Assembly (NCBI GenBank): GCA_003116995.1 | Contig: BDSL01000066.1 | Location: 62,001 to 126,000, forward strand | DNA length: 64,000 nucleotides | Direction of reading: 5' to 3' | From: Yamagishiella unicocca | Taxonomy: Eukaryota; Chlorophyta; Chlorophyceae; Chlamydomonadales; Volvocaceae | Shown here: positions 1 to 11,923 of the stretch, piece by piece | How positions within the stretch are numbered: position 1 is the stretch's first letter | Layout: every line of letters starts with the position of its first letter | Notes under the pieces: generated by a model | The model's input: only the letters and a program-made list of their open reading frames with translations | Databases searched by the model: none | What the model was told of the DNA's origin: nothing | Translations under genes and position numbers: made by a program

Positions 1-418
1 GATCCTCGCCACACCACTTGTATCGACCACGCTGCTGCCCATGGAGCCGCAAACCACAGCCCGAGCTTGGTGGCAGCACTTGGCGGGGCTGGCAGCCTGG
101 CACTGAGGACTACAGCGCCTTCTGCTGGGCCCGCCCTGACGAGTCCATAGTGGGGGCTGGTGCACATGGACAGACAAGGTGAGTAGTGTTGAAGGCAGGA
201 ACGGGCAGAGTCGGTTGTGTTTGTGAGCGTGTTCCTCACTCATCCTCAACTGACTTGCCGTTTCCCAAAGGACCCTTCACTTCCTAGCGCATCGCCGGCT
301 AGGGAAGTCCAAGATATGTGCGGCATGTCATACAAACGGGACTAGCGCAAGCTGCAACTAGTAAGGGCATGTGCCTGATATGCCGTCTTTCCGCAGGTGG
401 CGCTGCTCCTATCGATGA
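1..418 (+). CDS. C-terminal end of an unrecognised gene entering from the left (partial, 2 exons)
   Basis: Bases 3-178 are open in one frame and end at a good donor (ACAAG then GTGAGT at 179). A pyrimidine-rich acceptor ends at 396 (TTTCCGCAG). The split Arg codon joins in frame to a six-codon last exon ending in TGA at 416-418 (WRCSYR then stop). The visible peptide is about 66 residues, rich in Trp, Pro and Cys, with an EDYSAFCWARPDESI stretch. I recognise no family. The model rests on splice sites and one open frame only, so a chance open stretch is possible. No TGTAA signal lies close downstream; the nearest is near 1,511. Confidence 0.3.
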
Positions 419-1789
419 AAGAGGAGCGCAACGTATTTGGAGCAGGGCACCAGATACGAGACGTGCATGCACGAGCAGTCGCTAGCCGGTTGGTTGTGCC
501 GTGCTTTCCGCAACGTATATCCGCTAATTGTTATCCCAAGCGCTTAGTGTTTGTTCATGTGTCGCAGCCACAGCAAAGCGCAGACACATGAACGGCTTGA
601 GACACACGGAGCGAGTTGTTTGGAACGGTTAGAGCACCGATGAACGGGGCTGTGGATTTCAAGTAAATTCGACTGTTAGCGGTTAGCGGTTTTCTAGGTC
701 CGGCTGGCGGCACGGCGAGGCAGCGAAGTCCTGCGGACTGGCATCTCGGCTCTTATTTGGCTCGGCCCTAGTTTCGTAGGTGGATGCCGTCAAGTGGCTG
801 GGACACGAACTCGGGTTGATGCTGTCCCACGTGCCGGTTGCGGCCTCGCACATCGATGGATTTGTTGGATGCACATACTTAGTGTGGATACGTCATTTCA
901 GCGCGCAGGTGCATACATAGGGTGATCAAGTGGCGCATGCGATTCGTGCCAGCTGGTAGGTGGGGATGTAGGGCTTCGTGGTTTCGTGTTAAATGTCGTA
1001 GTACTGACGCTCATTAGGCATACGTAGAACTGCCCTGCGCGGTTACACCTTCAGGGACTGAGCCATATCATGCGGATGTGTGTGTAGTAATACTGTTATG
1101 TGATGGGGCGCACAACTGTGTGCGTCATAACAAGGCTTGGCTGGCGGTGTCCGTCAATGTCTGTCGTACTGGCGACGATGTAGTATTTGCGTAAACCTGC
1201 GATCCCGGTGGTTCCGTCCATGTTCGTATGTCGAAATTCCATTACGTTGCAGTGATGCATGTTTGTTAAACTGTGCGCTTGTTGGTCAGCGGCTGCACGC
1301 ATAACCGACATTAGACCCAACTACACAACAGCAGTGTTTTTTTTGGAGGGACCTGTCTCCCCTACCGAAACAGTCGCTGTTGCTGTGTAGTTTGGCACTC
1401 TGATGGCGGTACTGCGTGTAGGTCTGCTCCAGGGAGCGAGGCAACCTGAGTTAGTCTCGGGTGGGCCGGCTGGTCGCCTTGCTATTTTCGTTCGCCAGGG
1501 GTACTCCGGATGTAATCGCACAATACATCAACCTTCAGTGCGGTTGCAAGGGTTCCTGAGGAGCGCCTTTTGCCCTGTTGGATCCTGACACATGTAACAA
1601 TTAGAAATAAACGACGAAATGTGTCGCTTCTTCAGGTCCTCTGCTACAGCGAATTAATGCGACCACCGGCTCTCCCGGCAGCAGCTCCTGGAGGTCGTGG
1701 ATGGCCGCCTTCAGCTTCTCGGTTACAAGTTACAACTTCCGCACAAGTGCGGAGACCGGTAAAAGCCGGGGGGGCCACGGACGGTTATA
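419..1789. other. Intergenic, no gene seen
   Basis: Moderate-GC sequence with only short scattered open frames and no convincing splice chain. No tandem repeat or transposon end was recognised. It may contain the 3' UTR of the gene ending at 418. Confidence 0.5.
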
Positions 1790-2240
1790 AGTCTTCTTAA
1801 GACACGTTGGCCGGCGGGCGCATCCTCGTCCCCCGGTGAACATTTGAGCGCGAGGCGCTTCATCGCCGCGTGCCTAGTGTCCCAAACGCCAGAGAGAAAG
1901 TTGGCCACGGCCAGAGGAGGCGCTTATCCCATTGTCGTGGCCCTGGAATGTTATCGCGTCCTCGAACTTCCCAACAAGCTCCCATAGGGCATTTCTTAAA
2001 AAATTTGCATTTCATCCTCGACCGCGCCGTACGCGCAAAATCGGCAGGTGCGCTCAGCAGACCCACGGGTCCAGGTAGACCACACCAGCGTCCCGCCCTT
2101 TCGCCACCGTGGGGCTCCTGGCGCAAGGGCAGCGCCGACTGCTCAGCGAGTGGGGGGCCGGGTGGCGCACGCTGTTGGCTGATTCTGCTGCGCAGCCACA
2201 ATACATGAGTCTGCTGAAGATGAAACACTTGTGCTACCGC
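1790..2240 (-). pseudogene. Degenerate C-terminal fragment of a non-LTR retrotransposon
   Basis: On the minus strand, with stops and at least one frameshift, the sequence reads TCRFCAYGAVEDEMQIF (about 2,065-2,010) and, 100 bp on, ANFLSGVWDTRHAAMK (about 1,910-1,860). This C-x2-C ... (H) ... (C) block, then a W-D-x-R region, is the layout of the zinc-binding tail found after the reverse transcriptase in many non-LTR elements. At least three in-frame stops lie between the two blocks, so it is dead. It is too short to assign to the same family as the LINEs at 8.5 and 61.5 kb. The call is from pattern memory, without alignment. Confidence 0.45.
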
Positions 2241-3709
2241 CGTCGCAGTGCCTGTGCCGAAGGGAACTCATTGGAGATTGACTTTGTCGCTCTACCGGCA
2301 AGCCTCCACCCAAATAAAGCTGTTCAATCCTGATGATACCCTAAAATAAGGGGCTGAGAGAGCACTCGGCCCCACATGGATGTACCTGTCTATCCTCTAT
2401 CGCGCAAAATTCAAATCCTCAGGCTGTCAGGCACGGTACACCTCAAAGAGCTCTAACCGACGAATAAACAGGTATGAATCAAACAAATATTTGCAATTTA
2501 ATGTGCTTAATGTCTAGTTCCTGTTCAGCAAATGCAAGCGCACGAGCGCAGCCGAACCTTTGCTTGCGCTACCGGTACAGGATGCACTACCTGGCACTCG
2601 TGCCATCATGCACCTTGTGTTTGGGAATTGATAATTGGCTGCTATGCAGCAAATTGGCCGTCAATACTATAATTCGTGACAATTAGTCTCGCGGAAAGCC
2701 TCCACCTGGCTATAGCTTCTCTCGTTGTTCGGCCATAAATCCATATAGCGCTCAGAAGCTTTGCATACAACTCTGGTGCGCGCATCACGAGCTCACGACC
2801 AGGTGTAGGCGAGGTCCGACCTTCCAGTGAAGTGCAAGCAGTAGTGTTAGTTATCGTACGGCGGGCGGACTGCCCAGCTCCAGTTCGCAGTTCCCTTGTA
2901 GCTGTTTCATTCTGCCGCGTCCAAACTGGATTGTGAATCACATACTTTATCTGCATTAATAGTAATGATAGCCAGCAACCAAGTTGGAGTCGACCCTAAC
3001 GAAGGCGAAACAGTGCATGTCCGCCTTTAGCCATCCATCTGCCCTATTGCACATCCAATGACGCCAGGATATCCTTTCAGCTGCGTCATCCAGGTCACCT
3101 TGCGTCAGAGCGCTGGATGTAAGCTCTGTTCTGGCTACATTCGTTCGACGGACAGCCACCGGTATCTCAGGATTGGGGTATGCAATTCAGCACAATGTTG
3201 CAAGAACATCTTTGTGCCTGCTCCTAAACCACATGTACTTACAGCTGCAATCCTCATAGTCGCAGCTGTACCTGACGTGCCCTGAATGCGAATGTCCAAT
3301 GACGGCGTGTTCTGCAATCGTTTGCCGCAATCAACAGCGCAACCATTTTAGGATCCTATATCTGAAGAAGAGTGTATCCCAGAACTGTTGGGGCCTTCTT
3401 TGAGGTTTCCCATTATGCCATCCAGCCATGCTTCGTGCCTTGGGAGAGCCTCTGACATTACCAATGCCGTTCTCTGGACCCGCAGATTAATCTCGTTACT
3501 TCACACCCAGGATGCTGCTGAGGAAACGGGCCGGCGCCATTTCCACAGTCACAACCGACAACCATGACAACAACCTGCTTCACGCACATTGCGTAATTCG
3601 GGTGCCAAGTCTTGCTTTCGCCCCCGTGCCGCCGCTACCACCTGCCTTCCGTAGGATAACATACGTGGATTACCGTGCGGCAGCGCAGCGGCACTCCCGT
3701 GTCCCTCGT
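2241..3709. other. Intergenic, no gene seen
   Basis: Only short open frames in all six frames, no splice chain and no clear repeat. The AT-richer stretch 2,340-3,480 has nothing I can name. The sequence passes into the 193-bp satellite at about 3,710, after a GC-richer transition. Confidence 0.5.
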
Positions 3710-6700
3710 CAGCATCCAAGGCCTGCAGTCTATAATATACGTTCGGGGGCTTCGCTAGCTCCGCCGGCCGTTTGGGTAAGCAGGTCACCGTGTTGCTGTG
3801 ACGGCTTCGCTGCTTCGCACAACACGGCGCATTTTCGCGCCAAGTGCGACGGTTGTAACCCCTTCTCGTCCCTCCCTCACCGTGTCCCGGTTGGGTACCC
3901 AGGTCACCATGTTGCTGTGACGGCTTCGCTGCTTCGCACAACACGGCGCATTTTCGAGCAAAGTGCGACGGTTGTAACCCCTTCCCGTCCCTACCTCACC
4001 GTGTCCCTTGTCAGCAGGATCCCCGGACGAGATCCAAGGCGTGCCGTCTACAGTCTACGCTTGGTAGCTTCGCTAGCTCCGCCGGCCGTTTGAGATCCCA
4101 GGTCACCATGTTGCTGTGACGGCTTCGCTGCTTCGCACAAGCACCAGCGCATTTTCGCGCCAAATGCGACGGTTGTAACCCCTTCCCTTCCCTCCATCTC
4201 CGTGTCACGTGTCAGCAGGGTCCCTGGACGAGATCCAAGGCGTTCCGTCTACAGTCTACGCTCGGTGGCTTCGCTAGCTCCGCCGGCCGTTTGGGATCCC
4301 AGGTCACCATGTTGCTGTGACGGCTTCGCTGCTTCGCACAACACGGCGCATTTTCGCGCAAAGTGCTACGGTTGTAACCCCTTCCCGTCCCTCCCTCACC
4401 GTGTCCCTTGTCAGCAGGGGACTGGATCCAAGGCCTGCAGTCTATAATCTACGTTCGAGGGCTTCGCTAGCTCCGTCGGCCGTTTGGGTAAGCAGGTCAC
4501 CATGTTGCTGTGACGGCTTCGCTGCTTCGCACAACACGGCGCATTTTCGCGCAAAGTGCGACGGTTGTAACCCCTTCCTGTCCCTTCCTCACCGAGTCCC
4601 GTGTCAACAGGGGACTGGATCCAAGGCCTGCAGTCTATAATCTACGTTCGAGGGCTTCGCTAGCTCCGTCGGCCGTTTGGGTAAGCAGGTCACCGCGTTG
4701 CTGTGACGGCTGCGCTGCTTCGCACAACACCGCGCATTTTAGCGCAAAGTGCTACGGTTCTAACCTTCCCGTCCCTCCCTCACGGTGTCCCGTGTCAGCA
4801 GGGGACTGGATCCAAGGCCTGCAGTCTATAATGAACGTTCGGGGGCTTCGCTAGCTCCGTCGGCCGTTTGGGTAAGCAGGTCACCGTGTTGCTGTGACGG
4901 CTTCGCTGCTTCGCACGACACCGCGCATTTTCGCGCAAAGTGCTACGGTTGTAGCCCCTTCCCGTCCCTCCCTCACCGTGTCCCGTGTCAGCAGGGGACT
5001 GGATCCAAGGCCTGCAGTCTATAATCTACGTTCGGGGGCTTCGCTAGCTCCGTCGGCCGTTTGGGTAAGCAGGTCACCGTGTTGCTGTGACGGCTTCGCT
5101 GCTTCGCACGACACCGCGCATTTTCGCGCAATGTGCTACGGTTGTAACCCCTTCCCGTCCCTCCCTCACCGTGTCCCGTGTCAGCAGGGGACTGGATCCA
5201 AGGCCTGCAGTCTTTAATCTACGTTCGGGGGCTTCGCTAGCTCCGTCGGCCGTTTGGGTAAGCAGGTCACCGTGTTGCTGTGACGGCTTCGCTGCTTCGC
5301 ACAACACCGCGCATTTTCGCGCAAAGTGCTACGGTTGTAACCCCTTCCCGTCCCTCCCTCACCGTGTCCCGTGTCAGCAGAGGACTGGATCCAAGGCCTG
5401 CAGTCTATAATCTACGTTCGGGGGCTTCGCTAGCTCCGTCGGCCGTTTGGGTAAGCAGGTCACCGTGTTGCTGTGACGGCTTCGCTGCTTCGCACAACAC
5501 CGCGCATTTCCGCGCAAAAAGCGACGGTTGTAACCCCTTCCCGTCCCTCCCTCACCGTGTCCCGTGTCAGCAGGGGACTGGATCCAAGGCCTGCAGTCTT
5601 TAATCTACGTTCGGGGGCTTCGCTAGCTCCGTCGGCCGTTTGGGTAAGCAGGTCACCGTGTTGCTGTGACGGCTTCGCTGCTTCGCACAACACCGCGCAT
5701 TTTCGCGCAAAGTGCTACGGTTGTAACCCCTTCCCGTTCCTCCCTCACCGTGTTTCGTGTCAGCAGAGGACTGGATCCAAGGCCTGCAGTCTATAATCTA
5801 CGTTCGGGGGCTTCGCTAGCTCCGTCGGCCGTTTGGGTAAGCAGGTCACCGTGTTGCTGTGACGGCTTCGCTGCTTCGCACAACACCGCGCATTTTCGCG
5901 CAAAGTGCTACGGTTCTAACCTTCCCGTCCGTCCCTCACGGTGTCCCGTGTCAGCAGGGGACTGGATCCAAGGCCTGCAGTCTATAATGAACGTTCGGGG
6001 GCTTCGCTAGCTCCGTCGGCCGTTTGGGTAAGCAGGTCACCGTGTTGCTGTGACGGCTTCGCTGCTTCGCACGACACCGCGCATTTTCGCGCAAAGTGCT
6101 ACGGTTGTAGCCCCTTCCCGTCCCTCCCTCACCGTGTCCCGTGTCAGCAGGGGACTGGATCCAAGGCCTGCAGTCTATAATCTACGTTCGGGGGCTTCGC
6201 TAGCTCCGTCGGCCGTTTGGGTAAGCAGGTCACCGTGTTGCTGTGACGGCTTCGCTGCTTCGCACGACACCGCGCATTTTCGCGCAATGTGCTACGGTTG
6301 TAACCCCTTCCCGTCCCTCCCTCACCGTGTCCCGTGTCAGCAGGGGACTGGATCCAAGGCCTGCAGTCTTTAATCTACGTTCGGGGGCTTCGCTAGCTCC
6401 GTCGGCCGTTTGGGTAAGCAGGTCACCGTGTTGCTGTGACGGCTTCGCTGCTTCGCACAACACCGCGCATTTTCGCGCAAAAAGCGACGGTTGTAACCCC
6501 TTCCCGTCCCTCCCTCACCGTGTCCCGTGTCAGCAGGGGACTGGATCCAAGGCCTGCAGTCTTTAATCTACGTTCGGGGGCTTCGCTAGCTCCGTCGGCC
6601 GTTTGGGTAAGCAGGTCACCGTGTTGCTGTGACGGCTTCGCTGCTTCGCACAACACCGCGCATTTTCGCGCAAAGTGCTACGGTTGTAACCCCTTCCCGT

Positions 6701-7826
6701 CCCTCCCTCACCGTGTTTCGTGTCAGCAGAGGACTGGATCCAAGGCCTGCAGTCTATAATCTACGTTCGGGGGCTTCGCTAGCTCCGTCGGCCGTTTGGG
6801 TAAGCAGGTCACCGTGTTGCTGTGACGGCTTCGCTGCTTCGCACAACACCGCGCATTTTCGCGCAAAGTGCTACGGTTGTAACCCCTTCCCGTCCCTCCC
6901 TCACCGTGTCCCGTGTCAGCAGAGGACTGGATCCAAGGCCTGCAGTCTATAATCTACGTTCGGGGGCTTCGCTAGCTCCGTCGGCCGTTTGGGTAAGCAG
7001 GTCACCGTGTTGCTGTGACGGCTTCGCTGCTTCGCACAACACCGCGCATTTTCGCGCAAAAAGCGACGGTTGTAACCCCTTCCCGTCCCTCCCTCACCGT
7101 GTCCCGTGTCAGCAGGGGACTGGATCCAAGGCCTGCAGTCTTTAATCTACGTTCGGGGGCTTCGCTAGCTCCGTCGGCCGTTTGGGTAAGCAGGTCACCG
7201 TGTTGCTGTGACGGCTTCGCTGCTTCGCACAACACCGCGCATTTTCGCGCAAAGTGCTACGGTTGTAACCCCTTCCCGTCCCTCCCTCACCGTGTCCCGT
7301 GTCAGCAGGGGACTAGATCCAAGGCCTGCAGTCTATAATCTACGTTCGGGGGCTTTGCTAGCTCCGTCGGCCGTTTGGGTAAGCAGGTCACCGTGTTGCT
7401 GTGACGGCTTCGCTGCTTCGCACAACACCGCGCATTTTCGCGCAAAAAGCGACGGTTGTAGCCCCTTCCCGTCCCTCCCTCACCGTGTCCCGTGTCAGCA
7501 GGGGACTGGATCCAAGGCCTGCAGTCTATAATCTACGTTCGGGGGCTTCGCTATTTTTGTCGGCCGGTTGGGTAAGCAGGTCACCGCCGCGTTGCTGTGA
7601 CGGCTTCGCTGCTTCGCACAACACCGCGCATTTTCGCGCAAAGTGCTACGGTTGTAACCCCTTCCCGTCCCTCCCTCACCGTGTCCCGTGTCAGCAGGGG
7701 ACTGGATCCAAGGCCTGCAGTCTATAATCTACGTTCGGGGGCTTCGCTATTTTTGTCGGCCGGTTGGGTAAGCAGGTCACCGCCGCGTTGCTGTGACGGC
7801 TTCGCTGCTTCGCACAACACCGTGTC
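3710..7826. repeat. 193-bp satellite array, about 21 monomers, with higher-order structure
   Basis: The landmark GTGACGGCTTCGCTGCTTCG recurs with 193-bp spacing at 4317, 4510, 4894, 5087, 5280, 5473, 5666, 6050, 6243, 6436, 6629, 6822, 7015, 7208, 7401 and 7597. Two 191-bp variants start near 4703 and 5859 (TTCTAACCTTCC, then ATGAACGTTC). The left edge (3,710-4,300) holds divergent or shortened monomers and the last two monomers carry TATTTTTGTCGGCCGG, so homogenisation is strongest in the centre. Open frames of about 107 codons recur in each monomer because the unit has few stops; they change with every variant and are not genes. The array stops abruptly at the 107-bp satellite. Confidence 0.95.
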
Positions 7827-7828
7827 CC

Positions 7829-8466
7829 GCATTGGCAGCGCTCTTTGATATTACGGTCCAAGTTACCAATGGGAGGAAGGGAGCCGCGGCTTGATGCCAA
7901 CGATCGACAGTGACCCACGGGAAACAATCGATGAGCGCATTGGCAGCGCTCTTTGATATTACGATCCAATTACCAATGGGAGGAAGGGAGTCGCGGCTTG
8001 ATGCCAACGATCGACAGTGACCCACGGGAACACTATCGAAGAGCGCATTGGCAGCGCTCTTTGATATTACGATCCAAGTTACCAATGGGAGGAAGGGAGT
8101 CGCGGCTTGATGCCAACGATCGACAGTGACCCACGGGAACACTATCGAAGAGCGCATTGGCAGCGCTCTCTGATACTACGATCCAAGTTACCAATGGGAG
8201 GAAGGAAGTCGCGACTTGGTGCAAACGACAGCGACCCACGGGAAACAATCGATGAGCGCATTGGCAGCGCTCTTTGATATTACGATCCAAGTTACCAATG
8301 GGAGGAAGGGAGTCGCGGCTTGATGCCAACGATCGACAGTGACCCACGGGAACACTATCGAAGAGCGCATTGGCAGCGCTCTCTGATACTACGATCCAAG
8401 TTACCAATGGGAGGAAGGAAGTCGCGACTTGGTGCAAACGACAGCGACCCACGGGAATATTACAAA
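7829..8466. repeat. 107-bp satellite array, left block (about 6 monomers)
   Basis: The landmark GCATTGGCAGCGCTCT occurs at 7829, 7937, 8044, 8154, 8258 and 8367, spacing 104-110 bp. Each monomer carries a short inverted repeat (GAGCGC-ATTGGCA-GCGCTC). Two forms exist: one with CGCGGCTTGATGCCAACGATC, and one with CGCGACTTGGTGCAAACGAC lacking a few bases. In the second half they alternate as a dimer of about 213 bp. The block ends with CCCACGGGAATATTACAA, the same terminus as the right block at about 12,720. Confidence 0.93.
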
Positions 8467-8488
8467 CGCAGCAGCGAAGAGGCTGGGG

Positions 8489-9627
8489 ATGCCCGGATGG
8501 GTTATCGTGGCTGAGTCCTTCACGCCGAACCCGCGCACAGCTGGTGTAGCCATCCTCATCCGTTCGGATCTGAGTTAGTTGGTGTCCCCGGTTGAGGTAC
8601 CGTTGCGCATGAAGCCTGAGGAAGCCCCACCGGGCCGCTTTCTGCAGTACTCGTTCACCTGGGGTGGGCACCGGGTCCCTGGCGAATATCTATATGCCGA
8701 CGGCGGCGTATGCCGCACAGAGGAAAGAGTTTATAGCGGAAAACCCTCACACCGGTGTACGCTGCCGCGAGGGAGGACGACCAGTTGCTGTCGGTAGGCG
8801 ACTTCAACTTTGTGGCGGATGCAGGCCTCGACTCGACGGCAGGGGTAGGAGGTAGGGGTGCGGATGGCTCGGTGGCAAATGAGTTCTGTACCCTGTGCCC
8901 GGGCATGGTCGATACCTACCGTCAGCTGCACCCTAGACGAAGAGACTTCTCGCACCTGTACAGAGCGCCCCGTCCGAGAGCCTCAAGGCTTGACCGACTG
9001 TACGTGTCTACGTGTATGCTGCCGTATGTGGTATCGTCCACTGTTGAGACATCCACCCCGTCCGATCATAGGGTCGCGGTCATCACCTTTTTACCGAGGG
9101 TGGCAAAAGGCAAAGGTCCAGGCATGCCGCGGGTGCGCACACACTTCTTGGCGTATGAAGACCTCCGGGAGCAGTTCGTAAACTGGGCGCAGGCGGAGGG
9201 CAGCCTCCGCCCTGGTGTAGCGGACCAGCCAGGACTGCTCGCTTGGTGGCCGACGTTCAAACGGAGGATGGGGGCTCTAGCAGGGGCCCTTAACAGACGA
9301 TGCCGGCTGCGACGTATGCGGCCCGGGGTCAGGTTGGAGGTGGCATTTCAGGCGGCCAGAGCAGCGTTCGCAGAAGTAGAGGAGGGCGCGGCTGAGGGTC
9401 TGGTGGCAGCGCAAGAAGAAGTGGCCGCAGCCGCCCGTGCGGTAGGGGCAGCCGATGCGCGTACGGCCAGGCTAGAGTGGCTGCGGGATGGGGAGCGCCC
9501 GAGTCGCGGGCTTACGGCGCTTGTCCAGCCTCCACGGGCAAGACAGGCGGTGGTAGCGCTGCAGGATGGAACAGGGCGCCTCGTTACAGACGCAGCACGA
9601 TTCTGTGGACAGATGCTTCCTGTATGA
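8489..9627 (+). pseudogene. LINE endonuclease domain, frameshifted
   Basis: The reading passes through three frames. 8,489-8,670 has TAGVAILIRSDL and RFLQYSFTWGGHRV, with an in-frame TAG at 8,576. About 8,670-8,740 has SLANIYMPTAAYAAQRKEF. From about 8,750 to 9,600 it has LLSVGDFNFV and later RASRLDRLYVS and STPSDHRVAV. GDFN and SDH are the metal-binding and catalytic motifs of the exonuclease-endonuclease-phosphatase fold used by APE-type LINEs to nick target DNA. The N-terminal Asn/Glu motifs are missing through 5' truncation. At least two frameshifts and one stop make it inactive. The 300 residues after SDHR form the linker to the RT. Confidence 0.85.
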
Positions 9628-11305
9628 GGCGATGGAGGCGATGGGGGCGGGGGCGGGTTTGATGTCCTGGACACGGATCTTGCTGACCGACACCAGGTCG
9701 TTGGCAGTGGTCAACGGGCACAAGTCCCGCCTGGTACCTATAGAGGCGGGGGTACGGCAAGGATGCCCGCTAGCACCTCTGTTGTATTTGTTTGTAGCCC
9801 AAGCCCTCCTTTGCTGGTTACAGCAACGGGGGGTTGGCATCCGGCTTGCGGTAGGGGCGGGCAACATAACCACCGCGGTGCAGTTTGCCGACGACACTCA
9901 GGTGCTGTTGGAGGGGCCAGAGGAAGTGCCGGCTTTTCTGGCGTCCATGGAGGTATACGCTCAAGCCTCTGGGCAACAGCTGAACCTGGATAAGGTTGAG
10001 CTACTGCCAATTGGCTTCGAGGGACCTAGCCCGCATGACATGGGTGGGTTGAAGGTCGTAGCGTCGGCCACGGCGCTGAATCTGCCGTTTACCGACGTAG
10101 GGGGGTCCCCAATGTTGGACTGGGAGACACAAAGGGACAAGGTGTTAAGTAGGTTCTCGCGGATTGCGGGGTTACGCCTGTCCACGTTTGGCAGGGCGAC
10201 AGCAGCCGCAGCATATGGGATGCACCGTGTCACCTGGCACATGGAGCATGGGGGCCTACCCCCAGACACCGTGGTGGAAGGGTTAGAGCGGGTGGCGGCG
10301 AAGCTCATTGACCGGGATTTAGCCCCAGATGCTAGAGAGCGACGAGCAACAGGTGTCCCACAGCGGCTGCTGGTCGGGCACCCATCCCTCGGGGGCGTTG
10401 GGGCCATTGCCCTCAAGGAGCACGTACGGGCGCGCTGGGCTGGTTGGGCCCTGCGGTTTGTACTGGCAATGGTGGGCCCCCGGGAGCGCCGGCCTCCATG
10501 GGTCATTTGCCTTAACACGTACCTGAGGGGGGTGCATCCGGCGTTCGAACCTCTGAACCTGCTTACAGCACAAGGCAGGGGCCCGTGGATGGGGGCGGAC
10601 GAGATGCCGGCTGATATCCGACGGGTGATCACGGCGCTCGCGGCCTTGCCCCCGGTACAAGACATCGGTAGCGAGCCGCTGGTGCCAGGCCCATGGTGTG
10701 TGAACGTGCCGATTTGGGGCAACCCGCGCCTCCCAGCCTGCCAGTCTGGGCAGATGGGGGTCGGCAGGAGGCCGGGCTTGGAATACTTGCACCCAGAACT
10801 AGTGGGGTGCTGGACCATTAAGACGTTGGGTGATGTTCTGACGGCTCGCGATGCTCTTCGGGACTTCTTGGCTGCGTCCGAGTCGGCGGTGCAGACGTCA
10901 TGGCCAGCGGGATGGCGGGGGCTCGTCGTCCGAGTCTTAGATCCGCGGTCAACAGCAGCGAAGACGTTCCTGGGGCTTGATCGGTGGCGGGAATGTATGG
11001 GGGCGCTGGAAGCTTTGCTAGCCGAGGTGCCAACCCCGTGGAAGCAAGCAGCGGCGCGGGTGATGCCGGTTTCCTCCCAGAGTATACCCCACGCTATACC
11101 GGGGATGGAGGAAGTGGGGTCCATGCTCACCGCACGGTCGGGGTGGCGGCTGTGCGGGGGGGAGCCGCTGGCGCTACGGGATATGACTGTTCGGGTTCGG
11201 ACGGCTGTGCAACTGGTCGAGTTCGCGGACGCCCGGCGGGCCGCGCATGAGACGTTTGTGCGCGAAGCGCTTGGGGGATCGGGCCTGTCCTGCCAGCGGC
11301 CCTGA
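9566..11305 (+). pseudogene. LINE reverse transcriptase, first half deleted
   Basis: The open frame enters at DSVDRCFLYEAMEAMG (about 9,599), which aligns with the segment just after motif A of the RT at 62,100 (YDTVDRAFLLECLDALG). Next come motif B, GVRQGCPLAPLLY (about 9,750), the YxDD box as FADDTQ (about 9,887), and SGQQLNLDKVELLP. Fingers and palm up to the first catalytic Asp are missing; about 0.55-0.6 kb seems to be deleted at 9,590-9,600, judged from the second copy. The frame ends at TGA 11,303-11,305, followed at once by an in-frame ATG, so the downstream part is the same original ORF. Inactive. Confidence 0.88.
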
Positions 11306-11923
11306 ATGCCCTGCAGCAAGTGCGTGTTCCGGCGCCTCTGGTCTGGTCTGAAGTGGGAGCCGGCCTGTAAGGAGGGGTGGTGGCGGTTGGCTGTGGATGG
11401 GATCCCCCTCCTCGGGAATTCTCACATGCGGACGGCAGCAGCAGCCCCCTGTGGGTGCGGTGCGCCGGCTGGTGCGTCTCCAGGGGCGGGTACCCCCCGC
11501 CTACACCACTTTTGGTTCTGCCCGGTGGCTCAAGCAGTGATTGCCCAACTCGAGACCCAGCTCGGTGCAGGGGTGACACGGGCGCAAGTTTGGTTGGTGC
11601 AAGCACCTCCCGGGGTACAGTCCTGCGTCTGGGATGTAGTAGTCCTGGCGGCTATTACTGCCATGGAGGTGGGGCGCCGGTTTATGGCCGCGGCCTTGAA
11701 AAGGGCGGCTGCTGGTGGTCCCCCTCTTACTCCGGGTAGCGGTCTTCTGGATCGTGCCGTTCGCCGTGGGGTGGTGGAGTTTTGGGCCCTTCTGAGGGGC
11801 TTTGCTGCGCTGGGGCTTCCCCAGAAAGGCTGGGATGCAGTGGGGCCTCGGCATCCTTTCTTGCGGGTTGTTGCCAGTCGCCTCGTGTGCGGGGGACCGG
11901 CTGAGGTGCTGGTGGATTCGTGA
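11306..11923 (+). pseudogene. LINE C-terminal zinc-binding region, split off by a stop codon
   Basis: Same frame as the preceding RT, separated by a single TGA. It contains a Cys/His cluster (CGCGAP, then about 16 residues, HHFWFCPVA), the C-terminal metal-binding motif usual in this class, and then CVWDVVVLAAITAMEVGRRF. FRRLWSGLKWEP just after the stop aligns with VRLWRLRWDN at the right end of the window, which supports one continuous ORF in the family. As it stands it would need stop readthrough. Confidence 0.75.

Noticed and set aside
4202..7848. Some 20 open frames of about 107 codons on the plus strand and 77 codons on the minus strand
   Set aside because: They recur with the 193-bp satellite unit, overlap each other and change with each monomer variant; they are open because the unit lacks stops.
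3710..8466. CRISPR-like regular repeats
   Set aside because: Units are contiguous and similar along their whole length, with no unique spacers, no cas genes, and a eukaryotic context.
9961..11319. 452-codon open frame on the minus strand
   Set aside because: It is the antisense shadow of the LINE RT, which carries the RT motifs on the plus strand.
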